Assembly: GCF_014649995.1 (NCBI RefSeq)
Contig: NZ_BMUC01000006.1
Span: 227,601 to 291,600 of the forward strand
Reading direction: 5' to 3'
Source: Streptomyces griseoflavus
GTDB lineage: Bacteria > Actinomycetota > Actinomycetes > Streptomycetales > Streptomycetaceae
Length of the DNA: 64,000 nucleotides
Part shown: positions 16,148 to 28,664 of the stretch, piece by piece
Layout: each line of letters begins with the position of its first letter
Position numbering within the stretch: position 1 is the stretch's first letter
Made by a program: the position numbers and the translations under genes
Notes under the pieces: generated by a model
Databases searched by the model: none
Seen by the model: the letters and a program-made list of their open reading frames with translations, nothing else
What the model was told of the DNA's origin: nothing

Positions 16148-16696
16148 TCATTCCCCGGTGAGCTCCACGAGCTTCGTCACCGTGTTCCAGTTGCGGCTGG
16201 TGGCGACGACGTCCTTGGTCAGGCGCGGTCTGGCGAGGTGCTCGGCGAGCTTGGAGCGGCCGAGGCCGTTCGGGGCGTAGAGGTAGAGGGCGCGGTCGCC
16301 GAGGCTGAACTCCTCGGGCCGGTAGGCGTCGGGGTCGATCCCGGCGAAGCGGTCGGGCGTGACGGGCACGGAGAAGTAGGTGACGTGCAGCTGCTTGGGC
16401 TCCAGCTCGCCGGCCGGGTACGGGCATGCCTCGACGACGGCCTTCAGGTAGGCGTGGTCGCGCACGATGACGTCCACGGCGAAACCGAAGTGGCGTTCGA
16501 TCGCCGTGGAGAGCTCGGCGGCCAGTGACTCCTCGTCCCCGTGGCCGGAGGCGAACACCGCCTGGCCGCTCTGGAGGTGGGTGCGCACCCCGTCGTGACC
16601 GAGGCCCTCCATGAGGGTGCGCAGTTCGGCCATCGGTACTTTCCTGCCGCCGCCCACGTTGATGCCGCGCAGCAGCGCCGCGTATCTCGTCGCCAT
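16148..16696 (-). CDS. DUF1697 family protein
   Basis: This 182-residue protein opens with [20 protein letters not shown], the diagnostic start of DUF1697, followed by [27 protein letters not shown]. Near the C-terminus is [16 protein letters not shown]. The family is widespread in bacteria and has no established function. The ATG at 16696 is the natural start since the family motif begins immediately after it. The gene is on the same strand as the nitroreductase gene but 113 bp apart, across a tandem repeat, so co-transcription is uncertain. Confidence 0.88.
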   Translation of the reverse strand: MATRYAALLRGINVGGGRKVPMAELRTLMEGLGHDGVRTHLQSGQAVFASGHGDEESLAAELSTAIERHFGFAVDVIVRDHAYLKAVVEACPYPAGELEPKQLHVTYFSVPVTPDRFAGIDPDAYRPEEFSLGDRALYLYAPNGLGRSKLAEHLARPRLTKDVVATSRNWNTVTKLVELTGE

Positions 16697-16954
16697 GCCC
16701 CAACGATAGGGCGGCGGCGGGGCCGGGACCGGGACCCGCATCGGTCCCGACCCTGATCTCCGACCCCCACCTCTCGGGGTACGTGTAGGGGGCAGCCGTC
16801 CTCCGCAGTGGGGAGGACGGGAACGCCGATGGGATGACTTCGCTCCCCCGAGCTTCACCGGACAGCACGACGAGAGGCGCTTACGCGGCCCCTACCTTCG
16901 AAAGGTCAGGTGGCGGCAGGGGGTCGCTGCCGAACACGAGGGAGCGAGCCCGTC

Positions 16955-19210
16955 ATGGGGAACGGAGATTCGCGGGTACGGGGCCTCGCCGCCCGGGCCG
17001 GCGGCTGGAGCGCCCGGCACCGCTGGGCCGCCGTCGGCATCTGGGTGCTGTTCGTGGTGCTGGCGATGGGTCTCGGCTCGGCCGCGGGCCGCGTCGACGT
17101 CGGCAACAGCGATCAGCTCAAGGGGGAGACCAGCACCGCCGCCCGCATCGTCGAGGACGCCGGCATCGAGGAGCCGGCCAGTGAGACCGTGCTCGTCCAG
17201 GCGAAGGAGGACGGCCTCACGGCCACGGACGAGGAGTTCCGGTCGGCGGTCACCGCGGTCGTCACGGCCGTCGAGAAGACCGGCCGGGTCACCGAGGTCA
17301 CCTCGCCGTACGACAGCGACACCATCTCGCAGGACGGGCGCAGCGCGCTGGTCCAGTTCGACATGCGCGGCGACTCCGCCACCGCCGGTGACCGTGTCGA
17401 GCCGGTGCTGAAGGCCGTGGAGGACGTCCAGAAGGACCACGGCTCGCTGCGGATCGAGGAGATCGGCGGCGCCAGCATGATGAAGACGTTCGACGACGCG
17501 TTCGGCGCCGACTTCAAGAAGGCCGAGTACTCGGCGGTGCCGGTGGCGCTCGGCATCCTGCTGATCGCGTTCGGCGCGCTGGTGGCGGCGCTGCTGCCGG
17601 TGGCGCTGGCGATCACCGCGATCATGGCGACGATGGGTCTGATGGGCCTGGTCAGCCACCTCCAGCCGATGAGCGAGACCGCCAACTCGGTGATGCTGCT
17701 GGTGGGTCTGGCCGTCGGTGTCGACTACTGCCTGTTCTACCTGCGCCGTGAGCGTGAGGAGCGGGCGGCCGGACGTGACGCGCAGACGGCGCTGCGGATC
17801 GCCGCGGCGACCAGTGGCCGGGCGATCGTCGTCTCCGGTGTCACCGTGTGCGTGGCCATGGCGGGCATGCTGTTCACCGGGCTGGCCGAGTTCGAGGCGA
17901 TGGGCCTGGCCTCGCTGATGGTCGTGGCGGTCGCCATGGTCGGGTCCGTGACGGTGCTGCCGGCCCTGCTGTCGCTGCTGGGCGAGCGGGTCGAGAAGGG
18001 CCGCCTGCCGTTCCTGCGCAAGCGGCGCGCGAACGGCGGCAACGACAGCCGGTTCTGGACCGCCGTGCTGAAGCGGGTGCTCGCCAGGCCGCTGCTCGCG
18101 GCCGTGGTGGCCACCGGTGCGCTGCTCGCCGTCGCCGCTCCGGCGATCGGCATGAAGACCCAGAACCTCACGCTGGACCAGGAGTTCGGTGACTCGCTGC
18201 CGATCGTGCAGACGTACAACCGGGTCAACGAGGCGTTCCCGGGCGGTTCGGAGCCGGCCGAGGTGGTCGTCAGGGCGGACGACATCAACGCCCCCGAGGT
18301 GAAGGCCGCGCTCGCCGACTTCCGTGAGCAGGCGGTCAGTTCGGGCGCCTCGCGCGGCCCGGTCGAGATCAGGCTGCACGACGAGCAGAACGTCGCCTTC
18401 GTCTACGTGCCGCTGGTGGGCGGCTCCGACCAGGAGAAGGCGGGCGCGAGCCTGGACACGCTGCGCGACGAGGTGCGGCCCGCCACGCTCGGCACGGTCG
18501 ACGGCGTCGAGGCACCGATCACCGGTCAGGTCGCCGGTTCGAAGGACTTCAACGACCAGCTGGTCGGGTCCGTGGTCCCGGTCTTCGTCTTCGTGGTCGT
18601 CTTCGCCTTCCTGCTGATGCTGCTGTCGTTCCGCTCCCTGACGGTGGCGCTCACCTCGATCGTGCTCAACCTGCTGTCGGTGGGCGCCGCGTACGGCATC
18701 CTCGTGGCGGTCTTCCAGCACGGCTGGGGCGCCTCCCTGGTGGGTGCGGAGGGCGTCGGCGCGATCATCACCTGGCTGCCGCTGTTCCTGTTCGTGATCC
18801 TCTTCGGCCTGTCGATGGACTACCACGTGTTCGTGGTCTCCCGGATCCGGGAGGCGCGGATGCGGGGCCGCACGACGCGGGACGCGATCCAGCACGGTGT
18901 GGTCACCACGGCCGGTGTGGTCACCAGCGCCGCCGTCATCATGGTCGCCGTGTTCGCGATCTTCGGGACGCTGTCCATGCAGTCCATGAAGCAGATGGGC
19001 GTCGGCCTGGCGGCCGCGGTGCTGATCGACGCGACGATCATCCGGGGTGTGCTGCTCCCGGCGGTGATGGCGCTGCTGGGCGAGCGCAACTGGTACCTGC
19101 CGAAGTGGCTGCACCGGATGCCGGACCTGACCCACGACGAGTCGCCGGAGGCGGTGGCGGCAGCCGCGCCGGAGGCCCGGGACGGCAGGGGTGAGCGGGT
19201 GCCGGTGTGA
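16955..19210 (+). CDS. MMPL-family RND-type membrane transporter
   Basis: This 751-residue transporter has the MmpL plan: one membrane helix near residues 23-45, a large outer domain, five helices, then the same again in the second half. The two proton-relay Asp-Tyr motifs are seen in GLAVGVDYCLFYLRREREER and LFGLSMDYHVFVVSRIREAR. The outer loops carry the divergent DDAFGADFKKAEYS and QNLTLDQEFGDSLPIV. MmpL proteins export lipids, siderophores or drugs; the cargo cannot be told here. The ATG at 16955 follows GAGGGAG. The upstream 258-bp gap contains a 7-bp hairpin (GTCCTCC at 16798 with GGAGGAC at 16812) that may be part of its control region. Confidence 0.92.
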   Translation: MGNGDSRVRGLAARAGGWSARHRWAAVGIWVLFVVLAMGLGSAAGRVDVGNSDQLKGETSTAARIVEDAGIEEPASETVLVQAKEDGLTATDEEFRSAVTAVVTAVEKTGRVTEVTSPYDSDTISQDGRSALVQFDMRGDSATAGDRVEPVLKAVEDVQKDHGSLRIEEIGGASMMKTFDDAFGADFKKAEYSAVPVALGILLIAFGALVAALLPVALAITAIMATMGLMGLVSHLQPMSETANSVMLLVGLAVGVDYCLFYLRREREERAAGRDAQTALRIAAATSGRAIVVSGVTVCVAMAGMLFTGLAEFEAMGLASLMVVAVAMVGSVTVLPALLSLLGERVEKGRLPFLRKRRANGGNDSRFWTAVLKRVLARPLLAAVVATGALLAVAAPAIGMKTQNLTLDQEFGDSLPIVQTYNRVNEAFPGGSEPAEVVVRADDINAPEVKAALADFREQAVSSGASRGPVEIRLHDEQNVAFVYVPLVGGSDQEKAGASLDTLRDEVRPATLGTVDGVEAPITGQVAGSKDFNDQLVGSVVPVFVFVVVFAFLLMLLSFRSLTVALTSIVLNLLSVGAAYGILVAVFQHGWGASLVGAEGVGAIITWLPLFLFVILFGLSMDYHVFVVSRIREARMRGRTTRDAIQHGVVTTAGVVTSAAVIMVAVFAIFGTLSMQSMKQMGVGLAAAVLIDATIIRGVLLPAVMALLGERNWYLPKWLHRMPDLTHDESPEAVAAAAPEARDGRGERVPV

Positions 19211-19224
19211 TCCGGTGAGGCACT

Positions 19225-19259
19225 GAGAAGGCCCGGCGGTACTCCGCCGGGCCCTTCTC
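19225..19259. terminator. Bidirectional terminator between the MMPL gene and mgt
   Basis: GAGAAGGCCCGGCGG and CCGCCGGGCCCTTCTC form a stem of about 15 bp with one bulged base and a TACT tetraloop. It lies 15 bp after the MMPL stop and 23 bp after the end of the convergent glycosyltransferase gene, so it can serve both. Confidence 0.8.
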
Positions 19260-19281
19260 CGTGCCTTCGCCCGCGCCGGGG

Positions 19282-20481
19282 TCAGCGCCGTCCGGGCAGT
19301 TCCGCCTCGATCAGGTCGGCCGCCCGGCCCGTACCCCCCTCCCGCGCCATGTCCGCGGCGATGTCCTTCAGCCGCCGCGCCACCTCCGGGTCGTCGACCA
19401 GGGCGAGGGCCGCGGCTCCCAGCACCTCCGCGGTCGCCTCCCCGGCCGGGACGTGCCGGGCCACACCCAGCCCCTGCAGCATGTCCGCGTTGCCGAACTG
19501 GTCCACCGCCTGCGGCACGGCGATCATCGGCGTGGCCGTCGCCAGCCCTTCCTGGCTGCCGCCGGCGCCCGCGTGGGTGACGAACAGGTCGGCCTGCCTG
19601 AGGATCGCGAGCTGCGGCACCCAGGAGCGCACCTCGACGTTGTCCGGTACGTCCCCCAGTTCGGCGGGACCGACGTGATGGCCGACCTGGAGCACCAAGT
19701 GCCAGCCGGGCAGTCCGGCGAACGCCTTCACGCACTCCCGGTAGAAGGCCGGCTGCTTGGTGAAGGACGATCCGAGCGACACCAGGACGACCTTCTCCGC
19801 GCCGGCCGGCCGCCGCCAGTCGCCCTCCGCGCCGCGGTCGCCCTGGCAGGCGCCCACGAAGGAGTGCACGCTCTCGTCCACCCGGTCGGCGTGGGGCTGG
19901 AGCGCCTTGGGGATCAGGACGATCGAGCGGGCGGGGCGGCCGGCGAAGTCGTCGGGGTGCTGTGTGATCCCGTTCTCCTCCAGCCAGGCGTGGAAGCGGG
20001 CGTAGTAGGCCCGCCCCCGCTCGGTCCTCTTCGGCTCCTCCCACATCGGCCGGGCGACCTCCTCCTCGTACCCGTCCCAGGCGACGAGGTTGGGCGAGAG
20101 GGAGACGGCGGGCACGCCCCAGCGGTGGGCGAGCACGCGCGCCGGGTAGGAGGCGATGTCGTGCAGGACGAGGTCGGGGGTGTCCCCCTCGTACGCCTCG
20201 ATGAGCTGCGGGAGCGCCTGGACGGCGTCGTCGAGGAACGGCTCCACGTTGTCCAGCAGGGTGGTGCCCCAGGCTTCGGGGTCGTCGTCGGGGCCCGGGA
20301 GAGTGGAGTTCCACAGCCTGGGTTCGGCGCCCGTCCCGGCGACCTTCCCGGCGAAGAGGGGCGGGATCGCGTAGGTCACCCGGTGGCCGCGCGCCACGAG
20401 CTCGCGGATCACCTCGAGGCTCGGGTTCACGTGCCCGTGGGCGGCGATGGAGAACATGGCGATGTGCGCGGGAGTGGTCAT
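19282..20481 (-). CDS. mgt: Macrolide-inactivating glycosyltransferase
   Basis: This is a 399-residue GT1-family UDP-glycosyltransferase. It closely recalls the macrolide glycosyltransferase Mgt of S. lividans, which glucosylates macrolides on the desosamine 2'-OH and inactivates them. The N-terminal [20 protein letters not shown] holds the catalytic histidine. The C-terminal donor motif spans [19 protein letters not shown] and [13 protein letters not shown], with [10 protein letters not shown] following. There is no secretion signal, so it acts in the cytoplasm. The promoter is unusual: -35 TTGCAC and -10 TATGGT place the transcription start at the ATG itself, and no Shine-Dalgarno precedes it. 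No macrolide biosynthesis genes lie in the window, so self-resistance to an outside drug is likeliest. Confidence 0.92.
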   Translation of the reverse strand: MTTPAHIAMFSIAAHGHVNPSLEVIRELVARGHRVTYAIPPLFAGKVAGTGAEPRLWNSTLPGPDDDPEAWGTTLLDNVEPFLDDAVQALPQLIEAYEGDTPDLVLHDIASYPARVLAHRWGVPAVSLSPNLVAWDGYEEEVARPMWEEPKRTERGRAYYARFHAWLEENGITQHPDDFAGRPARSIVLIPKALQPHADRVDESVHSFVGACQGDRGAEGDWRRPAGAEKVVLVSLGSSFTKQPAFYRECVKAFAGLPGWHLVLQVGHHVGPAELGDVPDNVEVRSWVPQLAILRQADLFVTHAGAGGSQEGLATATPMIAVPQAVDQFGNADMLQGLGVARHVPAGEATAEVLGAAALALVDDPEVARRLKDIAADMAREGGTGRAADLIEAELPGRR

Positions 20482-20487
20482 GCCGGA

Positions 20488-20517
20488 ACCATAGGCGAGA
20501 CGAGACGTCTCGTGCAA
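20488..20517 (-). promoter_or_regulatory. Leaderless mgt promoter with embedded operator palindrome
   Basis: Read on the minus strand: -35 TTGCAC (20517-20512), an 18-bp spacer, -10 TATGGT (20493-20488), then six bases and the ATG at 20481. The spacer and -35 edge contain the perfect 14-bp palindrome ACGAGACGTCTCGT (20500-20513). This looks like an operator for a dimeric repressor, which would block RNA polymerase. Confidence 0.6.
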
Positions 20518-20685
20518 CTTGTTTCCGGTCGCGGGGCCCGCACCTCGTGCGGCCGCAGCCACCGTCCGTGAAGGCGGTCCGCCTCGTCGGAGCACCGCGC
20601 ACACCCCCCACCTGTGGGAATGCGAGACTGACCGGCGGATGGCCGGACCCCGGCGGTCGGGCGCGGACGGACACGGAGGGGAAGA

Positions 20686-21549
20686 ATGGACGAGGCACGG
20701 GCGCGGGAGGTCCTCGGGGCCGCCGGAGTGCTGCCCGGCGGGGCGCGCGACGCGCGGCTCCTCGCCCTCGGCGAGAACGCGGTGTTCGCCGCCGCCGGTC
20801 TGGTGATCAAGGTGGGCCGCGATCCCGAGCTGCTGGAGCGGGCCCGCCGGGAACTGGAGATCGCGCGGTGGCTGGCGGCGGAGGGGGTGCCCGCGGTGCG
20901 GGCGGCCGAGCCCGGGGCGCTGCTGGTCGAGGGTCACCCGGTGACCGTGTGGCACCGGCTGCCGGAGGCGGTGCGGCCCACGGAGCCGGCGGATCTGGCC
21001 GAACTGCTGCGGCTGGTCCACGCGCTGCCCGCTCCGCCCTTCGCCCTGCCGCCCCGCGAACTGCTCGGCGGGGTGGAACGCTGGCTGCGCCTGGCGGGCG
21101 ACACGGTCGATCCGGCGGACGCGGCGTATCTGCGCGAGCGCCGCGACGGCTTCGCCGCGGCCGCGGCGGCCCTGACGCCCGAGCTGCCGCCGGGGCCCAT
21201 CCACGGCGACGCGCTGCCCCGCAATGTGCACGTCGGGCCGGACGGTCCGGTGCTGATCGACCTGGAGACCTTCTCGGCGGACCTGCGCGAGCACGACCTG
21301 GTGGTGATGGCGCTCTCCCACGACCGCTACGGGCTGCCGGACGAGGCCTACGCCTCCTTCACCGGGACCTACGGCTGGGACGTGCGCGCCTGGGAGGGCT
21401 GCTCGGTGCTGCGGGGTGCCCGGGAGACCGCCAGCTGCGCCTGGGTCGCCCAGCACGCGCCGGGCAACCCCAAGGCCCTGGCCGAGTTCGAACGCCGGGT
21501 GGCCTCCCTGCGGGACGGCGACGAGACGGTCCGCTGGTACCCCTTCTGA
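20686..21549 (+). CDS. Aminoglycoside phosphotransferase-fold kinase
   Basis: This 287-residue APH/choline-kinase-fold protein has an intact catalytic core: HGDALPRNV (His-x-Asp and the downstream Asn) near residue 179 and the metal-binding Asp in VLIDLE. The N-terminal lobe carries [19 protein letters not shown], with the ATP-binding lysine. The ATG at 20686 is preceded by GGAGGGGAAG. Substrates of such chromosomal Streptomyces kinases are rarely known. It is divergent from mgt across a 204-bp gap and may not be a resistance gene. Confidence 0.86.
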   Translation: MDEARAREVLGAAGVLPGGARDARLLALGENAVFAAAGLVIKVGRDPELLERARRELEIARWLAAEGVPAVRAAEPGALLVEGHPVTVWHRLPEAVRPTEPADLAELLRLVHALPAPPFALPPRELLGGVERWLRLAGDTVDPADAAYLRERRDGFAAAAAALTPELPPGPIHGDALPRNVHVGPDGPVLIDLETFSADLREHDLVVMALSHDRYGLPDEAYASFTGTYGWDVRAWEGCSVLRGARETASCAWVAQHAPGNPKALAEFERRVASLRDGDETVRWYPF

Positions 21550-21565
21550 GGCCGAGCCGGACGGC

Positions 21566-22288
21566 TCAGACGCGCTCCCCCGCCGACTCCCGCAGCGGCC
21601 AGGTGCCGTCGATCACCGCGCCCGCGTCGCCCTTGCGGCGCAGGAACTGCTGGAAGTCCGCCGCCCACGCCGCGTGCCACTCGATCTGACGGCGGTGCAG
21701 TTCCGCCGGGCCGAGGGTGGCGACCTTGGGGTGGCGGACGGCTATCGCGCAGGCGAGCCGGGCCGCGGCGAGGGCGTCGGCGGTCGCGTCGTGCGCCGCG
21801 TCGAGGAGGACTCCGTACTCCGCGCAGACCGCTTCGAGGTTGCGCTTGCCGCGCCGGTAGCGGTCGACGGAACGGTCGATGGTGTACGGGTCGATGACCG
21901 GCGCGGGATCCGTGCCGCCCAGACGGTCCCGCAGGGACGGCAGTCCGTGGCGCCGCAGCTCGGCGGAGAGCAGGGTGAGGTCGAAGGCGGCGTTGTAGGC
22001 GACGACGGGGACGCCCGTCTTCCAGTAGGCGGTGAGGACACCGGCGATGGCGTCGGCGACCTGGTCGGCGGGGCGGCCCTCGGCGGCCGCCCGCTCGGTG
22101 CTGATGCCGTGCACCGCCACCGCGTCCTCGGGGATCGGCACGCCCGGGTCGGCCAGCCACTCGCGGCGGCCCAGCGGCTCCCCCGCCCTGACCTCGATCA
22201 CGGCGCCCGTGACGATGCGCGCCTCGCGCGGGTCGGTTCCCGTCGTCTCCAGGTCGAAGCCGATCAGCAGCTCCCGGTGCCAGCCCAT
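21566..22288 (-). CDS. DEDDh 3'-5' exonuclease (DnaQ-like)
   Basis: This 240-residue nuclease shows all DEDDh landmarks: [11 protein letters not shown] near residue 10 (Asp, Glu), [10 protein letters not shown] (Asp), and the final [13 protein letters not shown] with the catalytic His and Asp. Such proteins are related to the proofreading subunit of DNA polymerase III but are not part of it in actinobacteria; RNA or DNA 3' trimming is the plausible role. The ATG at 22288 follows a GGGGGG Shine-Dalgarno. It converges on the upstream kinase gene with a 16-bp gap. Confidence 0.88.
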   Translation of the reverse strand: MGWHRELLIGFDLETTGTDPREARIVTGAVIEVRAGEPLGRREWLADPGVPIPEDAVAVHGISTERAAAEGRPADQVADAIAGVLTAYWKTGVPVVAYNAAFDLTLLSAELRRHGLPSLRDRLGGTDPAPVIDPYTIDRSVDRYRRGKRNLEAVCAEYGVLLDAAHDATADALAAARLACAIAVRHPKVATLGPAELHRRQIEWHAAWAADFQQFLRRKGDAGAVIDGTWPLRESAGERV

Positions 22289-22419
22289 GGGCTGCCCCCC
22301 TTCTGTGTGGTGCGTTCCCCCAGTGATCTCCACCCTGCCACGCGCCACTGACAATCAGAGGAACGCGTTCCGCTTACCGGCCGGGACGACTCGCCACAAC
22401 CGCCCGGGTTGCGGGGCGT

Positions 22420-23661
22420 TCACGACACGGGCCGCGAATCCGCCCACATCAGCTCGAACTCCTCGCGGTAGGTGGGGAACAGGCCGCCCTCCTCCACCTC
22501 GCCCGGCTTGACCACCTTGGTCCCGTTGCGCAGCACCAGCACGGGCGCCTCCATCCCGCGGGCGCGCCGCAGGTGGTTCTGCACGACCGCGACGCCGTCG
22601 GAACCGTCGCCGTCCACCAGGTAGGCGGTGCAGCGGGGCGTCTCGTCGTAGACCTGGATCTCGAAGGCGCCCGGGTCGCGCAGCCGGGACCGGACGCGGC
22701 GCATGTGGAGGATGTTCATCTCGACGGCGCGGCCGAGCTCGCCGCGCTTGATGCCGAGTTCGCGCTCCCGGCGCTTGACCGCGCTGGAGGCCGGGTTGAG
22801 GAACAGCAGACGCACCCGGCAGCCGGACTCGGCGAGCCGGACCAGACGGCGTCCGGAGAAGTTCTGCACCAGCAGGTTGAGCCCGATGCCGAGGGCGTCC
22901 AGGCGGCGGGCCCCGCCGAAGATGTCCTCGGCCGGGAACCGGCGCAGCAGCCGCACCCGGTCGGGGTGGACGGCGACGACGTCGGAGTACCGGTCGCCGA
23001 CCAGGTCCTCCACCGCGTCCACGGGCAGCCGGCGCGCCGACGGCACGTCCCCGCCCGCGCCGAGCATCTCCAGCAGCCGTGCGGAGGCCCGCTCGGCCTG
23101 GTTCAGCACCGCCTCGGACAGCGCCCGGTTGCGGGAGACCACGTTCCGGGTGACCTCCAGCTCGTCCAGCGCGAGTTCGACGTCCCTGCGGTCGTCGAAG
23201 TACGGCTCGAAACAGGGCCAGTGCTGAACCATCAGCTCGCGCAGCTGCGGCAGGGTGAGGAAGGACAGCACGTTGTCGTCGGCCGGGTCGAGCAGATAGC
23301 CCTTGCGGCGGCTGACCTCGCGCACGGCGACCGCGCGCTGCACCCACTCCTGCCCGGCGGGCCCGGCCGCGGCCACCACCCAGTCGTCGCCGTGCACCGG
23401 CTCGTAGACCGGGCGCAGCACGGCGGCCACGACCGAGCGCAGCCGCTGTTCCACCAGGTTCAGCCAGATGTAGGCGCGGCCGGCCCGCTGCGCGCGGGTG
23501 CGCACCTCGCGCCAGGCGTCCGTGTCCCAGTCCAGCTCCGGCCCGATCGAACCCGCGTCCATCGGCCGCGCCAGGGACACCGCACCGGGCGGGACGTCCG
23601 TGGAGCCGCTCCCCTCGTGACCCTCGCCACCAGGGGGCAGTTCCAGCCCTCCCGACCCCAC
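22420..23661 (-). CDS. SAV2148-family HEPN-domain protein
   Basis: This is a protein of about 413 residues, conserved in Streptomyces as the SAV2148 family. Typical stretches are PGAVSLARPMDAGSIGPELD near the N-terminus, YIWLNLVEQRLRSVVAAVL, and LFPTYREEFELMWADS at the end. HEPN domains are helical bundles often linked to RNA cleavage, but I cannot point to a clear R-x4-6-H catalytic motif. I chose the GTG at 23661; an upstream GTG at 23691 is possible. A 298-bp gap separates it from the divergent glgX. Function unknown. Confidence 0.78.
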   Translation of the reverse strand: MGSGGLELPPGGEGHEGSGSTDVPPGAVSLARPMDAGSIGPELDWDTDAWREVRTRAQRAGRAYIWLNLVEQRLRSVVAAVLRPVYEPVHGDDWVVAAAGPAGQEWVQRAVAVREVSRRKGYLLDPADDNVLSFLTLPQLRELMVQHWPCFEPYFDDRRDVELALDELEVTRNVVSRNRALSEAVLNQAERASARLLEMLGAGGDVPSARRLPVDAVEDLVGDRYSDVVAVHPDRVRLLRRFPAEDIFGGARRLDALGIGLNLLVQNFSGRRLVRLAESGCRVRLLFLNPASSAVKRRERELGIKRGELGRAVEMNILHMRRVRSRLRDPGAFEIQVYDETPRCTAYLVDGDGSDGVAVVQNHLRRARGMEAPVLVLRNGTKVVKPGEVEEGGLFPTYREEFELMWADSRPVS

Positions 23662-23959
23662 CCGCGCACCGCCTTCCGCTCCCCCGAGCACTCCCCGTCC
23701 CGACGATCAAGGAGAGTACTCCGCCAGCGGCGCACGGTGCAGCCCGATGCGCAGGGTCGTTTCCCAACTTCCCGTATACGTCCGATCGTTCCGCCGGGCC
23801 GGGGTCCGGGAGTGAGCGGATTCATAGCGAGTTCGGCGTGTGCGGGAATCATCGGCCGCGGGGTGTGGGTAGAAGGTGGTTCCCGCCTTTCGGGGAGACA
23901 CGGGAACACTCGGAGCCAAGGCGCCCCACCGGCGCCGTACACCTGAAAGAGTCGTATCC

Positions 23960-26098
<2,139 letters not shown>

Positions 26099-26199
26099 CG
26101 GCCGGTACGGCGCCTTCCGGGATCACCCGTCCGGGCGACGGGTGACCCGGGGGCGCGGGCGATGACACGAAAGGCGGCCACGCGGGTACGTAGGTTCCC

Positions 26200-28548
26200 A
26201 TGACCCCTAGGCGACCTGACCCGGCGGTGCCCACGGCCACCTACCGGCTGCAGCTGCAGCCCGGCTTCCCGTTCCGAGCGGCGGCGGACGCGGTGCCGTA
26301 CGTGGCCTCGCTCGGCGTCTCCCACCTGCATCTGTCGCCCGTCCTGGAGGCCGTGCCCGGCTCGGCGCACGGCTACGACGTGGTGGACCACACGCGCGTG
26401 CGCGAGGAACTCGGCGGCGAGGAAGGGCTGCGGGGGCTGGCCCGCACCGCGCGCGAGCACGGGCTGGGGCTGGTCCTGGACATCGTCCCGAACCACATGG
26501 CGATGTCCCCGCGCCACAACCGCGCCCTGTGGGAGGTGCTGCGCGACGGCCCCTCCTCGCGCCGTGCGCGGTGGTTCGACATCGACTGGGAGGCCCAGGG
26601 CGGGCAGGTGCTGCTGCCGGTGCTCGGCGGGCCGCTGGACACGGTGGCCGGCGACCTGAGGACGGACGGCGACGTGCTGCGCTACCACGACCACGCGTTC
26701 CCGCTGCGGGAGGGGACCGCGGGCCTGCCGCTGCCGCAGCTGCTGGACGCGCAGTGGTACCGGCCCGTGTGGTGGCGGCTGGCCCGCACCGAGCTGAACT
26801 ACCGGCGGTTCTTCAGCATCTCCGAGCTGATCGGGGTGCGGGTGGAGGACCCGGAGGTGTTCGAGGCGACCCACGCCAAGATCCTCCAACTGCTCCGGGA
26901 GGGGGTGATCGACGGGCTGCGCGTCGACCACCCCGACGGGCTCGCCGACCCCGACGGCTATCTGGCACGGCTGCACGAGGCCACCGGCGGCCGGTGGACG
27001 GTGGTGGAGAAGATCCTCGCCGACGGTGAGCCGCTGCCGGCCTCCTGGCCGGTCGCCGGCACCACCGGCTACGACGCCCTGCGGCACGTGGACGGCCTCT
27101 TCACCGACCCGGCCGGGTTCGGCGAGCTGCTCGGCCAGTACCGGAGCTTCGCGGCCCCGCGGGCGGACCGGGGCGGCGACTGGGACGCCACGGTGCGGCG
27201 GGCCGCCTACAAGGTGCTCACGCACGAGCTGGCGACCGAGACGGACCGGCTGACCCGGGTGGCGGACCGGCTGTGCGCGAGGGCCGCCGGGACGGCGCTG
27301 CGCGACCGCGCGCCGTGGGCCCTGCGCACCGCCCTTCAGGAGCTGCTGGTGCGGCTGGGGGTCTACCGCCCGTACGAGTCCACCGACGCGGCCGCGGTGG
27401 TCACCGAGGAGGCCGCCGCCGAGGCCCGGCTCGCCTTCGCCGTCCCCGAGGAGGCCGGGGCGGTGGACGTCGTACGGGATCTGGTCCTCGGGCGGTACGG
27501 GGACGGGCCGGCGTACGTGGAGTTCCGTACACGGTTCGCGCAGACCGCGTCGGCGCTGCGGGCCAAGTCCGTCGAGGACACCGCCTTCTACCGCTACGTG
27601 CCGCTGCTGTCGGCGACGGAGGTGGGCGGGAACCCCGGCGACCCGGCGGTGTCCCCGGAGCGGTTCCACGCGTACTGCGCGCGCGTGCAGCGCGACTGGC
27701 CGGCCACCGGGACGGTCCTGTCGACGCACGACGCCAAGCGCAGTGCCGACGTGCGCGCGGCACTGCACGTGCTCACCGAGTGCCCGGAGCGCTGGGCGGA
27801 CGTCCTCACCGAGGTGACGCGCGGCGGTGACGGCGTGCCGGACGCCCAGCTGGCGTGGGCCGCCTGGCAGACGGTGTTCGGGCTGGGTCCCGCGGAGGAG
27901 GAGCGGGTGCGGGAGGCGCTGCTGAAGCACGTGCGCGAGGCGGGCCTGTACACCGGCTGGACGGAGCAGGAGCCGTCGTACGAGGAGGCGGTGGCCCGGT
28001 TCGTCGCGCAGGGGCCGTGCGGGGCGCCCGGCGAGCGGGTGGCGGCGCTGCGGGAGTCGCTGGAGCCGCACATCCGGGCGAACGTGCTGGGCGCCGCCCT
28101 GGTGCATCTGACGATGCCCGGGGTGCCGGACGTCTACCAGGGCACGGAGCGCGAGTACCGGGCCCTGGTCGACCCGGACAACCGGCGCACCGTGCGGTTC
28201 GCCGGCGACGGGGGCGACAAGGAGACGGTGACGCGCGCGGCGCTGCGGCTGCGGGCGCGGCGGCCGGACGTCTTCGGGGACACGGCGTCGTACGAGCCGC
28301 TGCCCGCCGAGGGCCCCGCCGCGGCGCACTGCACGGCCTTCGCGCGCTCCGGGGAGGTGCTCACCGCGGTGACCCGGCTGTCGCTCCGCCTGGCGCGGGA
28401 GGGCGGCTGGCGCGACACCCGGCTGCCGCTGCCGCCGGGACGGTGGGCCGACGTGCTGGAGCCGGGCCGGGAGTACGTCGGGCACGTACGCGCGCAGGAG
28501 CTGTTCGGGCGCCTGCCCGTGGCACTCCTGGAGCGGCTCCCGGAGTGA
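26200..28548 (+). CDS. treY: Maltooligosyltrehalose synthase
   Basis: This 782-residue GH13 enzyme isomerises the reducing end of maltodextrins to a terminal trehalose unit. Motifs include LVLDIVPNHMA, GLRVDHPDGLADPDGY with the catalytic Asp, VVEKILADGEPLP with the Glu, GTTGYDALRHVDGLF, and STHDAKRSADVRAAL. Length is normal for TreY. It follows glgX closely, and its partner treZ is 9 kb downstream beyond a stressosome operon. Trehalose made this way protects against desiccation and osmotic stress. Confidence 0.95.
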   Translation: MTPRRPDPAVPTATYRLQLQPGFPFRAAADAVPYVASLGVSHLHLSPVLEAVPGSAHGYDVVDHTRVREELGGEEGLRGLARTAREHGLGLVLDIVPNHMAMSPRHNRALWEVLRDGPSSRRARWFDIDWEAQGGQVLLPVLGGPLDTVAGDLRTDGDVLRYHDHAFPLREGTAGLPLPQLLDAQWYRPVWWRLARTELNYRRFFSISELIGVRVEDPEVFEATHAKILQLLREGVIDGLRVDHPDGLADPDGYLARLHEATGGRWTVVEKILADGEPLPASWPVAGTTGYDALRHVDGLFTDPAGFGELLGQYRSFAAPRADRGGDWDATVRRAAYKVLTHELATETDRLTRVADRLCARAAGTALRDRAPWALRTALQELLVRLGVYRPYESTDAAAVVTEEAAAEARLAFAVPEEAGAVDVVRDLVLGRYGDGPAYVEFRTRFAQTASALRAKSVEDTAFYRYVPLLSATEVGGNPGDPAVSPERFHAYCARVQRDWPATGTVLSTHDAKRSADVRAALHVLTECPERWADVLTEVTRGGDGVPDAQLAWAAWQTVFGLGPAEEERVREALLKHVREAGLYTGWTEQEPSYEEAVARFVAQGPCGAPGERVAALRESLEPHIRANVLGAALVHLTMPGVPDVYQGTEREYRALVDPDNRRTVRFAGDGGDKETVTRAALRLRARRPDVFGDTASYEPLPAEGPAAAHCTAFARSGEVLTAVTRLSLRLAREGGWRDTRLPLPPGRWADVLEPGREYVGHVRAQELFGRLPVALLERLPE

Positions 28549-28664
28549 CCCCGCGCCGTGCACGGCGGCTCCCCCGCCCCTCGCCGGTGCCGCCACGACA
28601 GGGCCCCGGCGGGGTGCCGTATCGTCTTTCGTGGCACATCGAATGAGTGTTTGATGGGGAAGAC

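Noticed and set aside
16892-20698. A 1268-codon open frame on the minus strand
   Set aside because: It is antisense to the MMPL gene and out of frame with mgt. The translation is His/Arg/Asp-rich and low-complexity, an artefact of the G/C-rich third positions of the real genes.
23840-23880. SigB/SigH-type promoter (GGGTA element) upstream of glgX
   Set aside because: GGGTA is present near 23868, but no -35 element at 14-16 bp could be matched, so I do not claim it.
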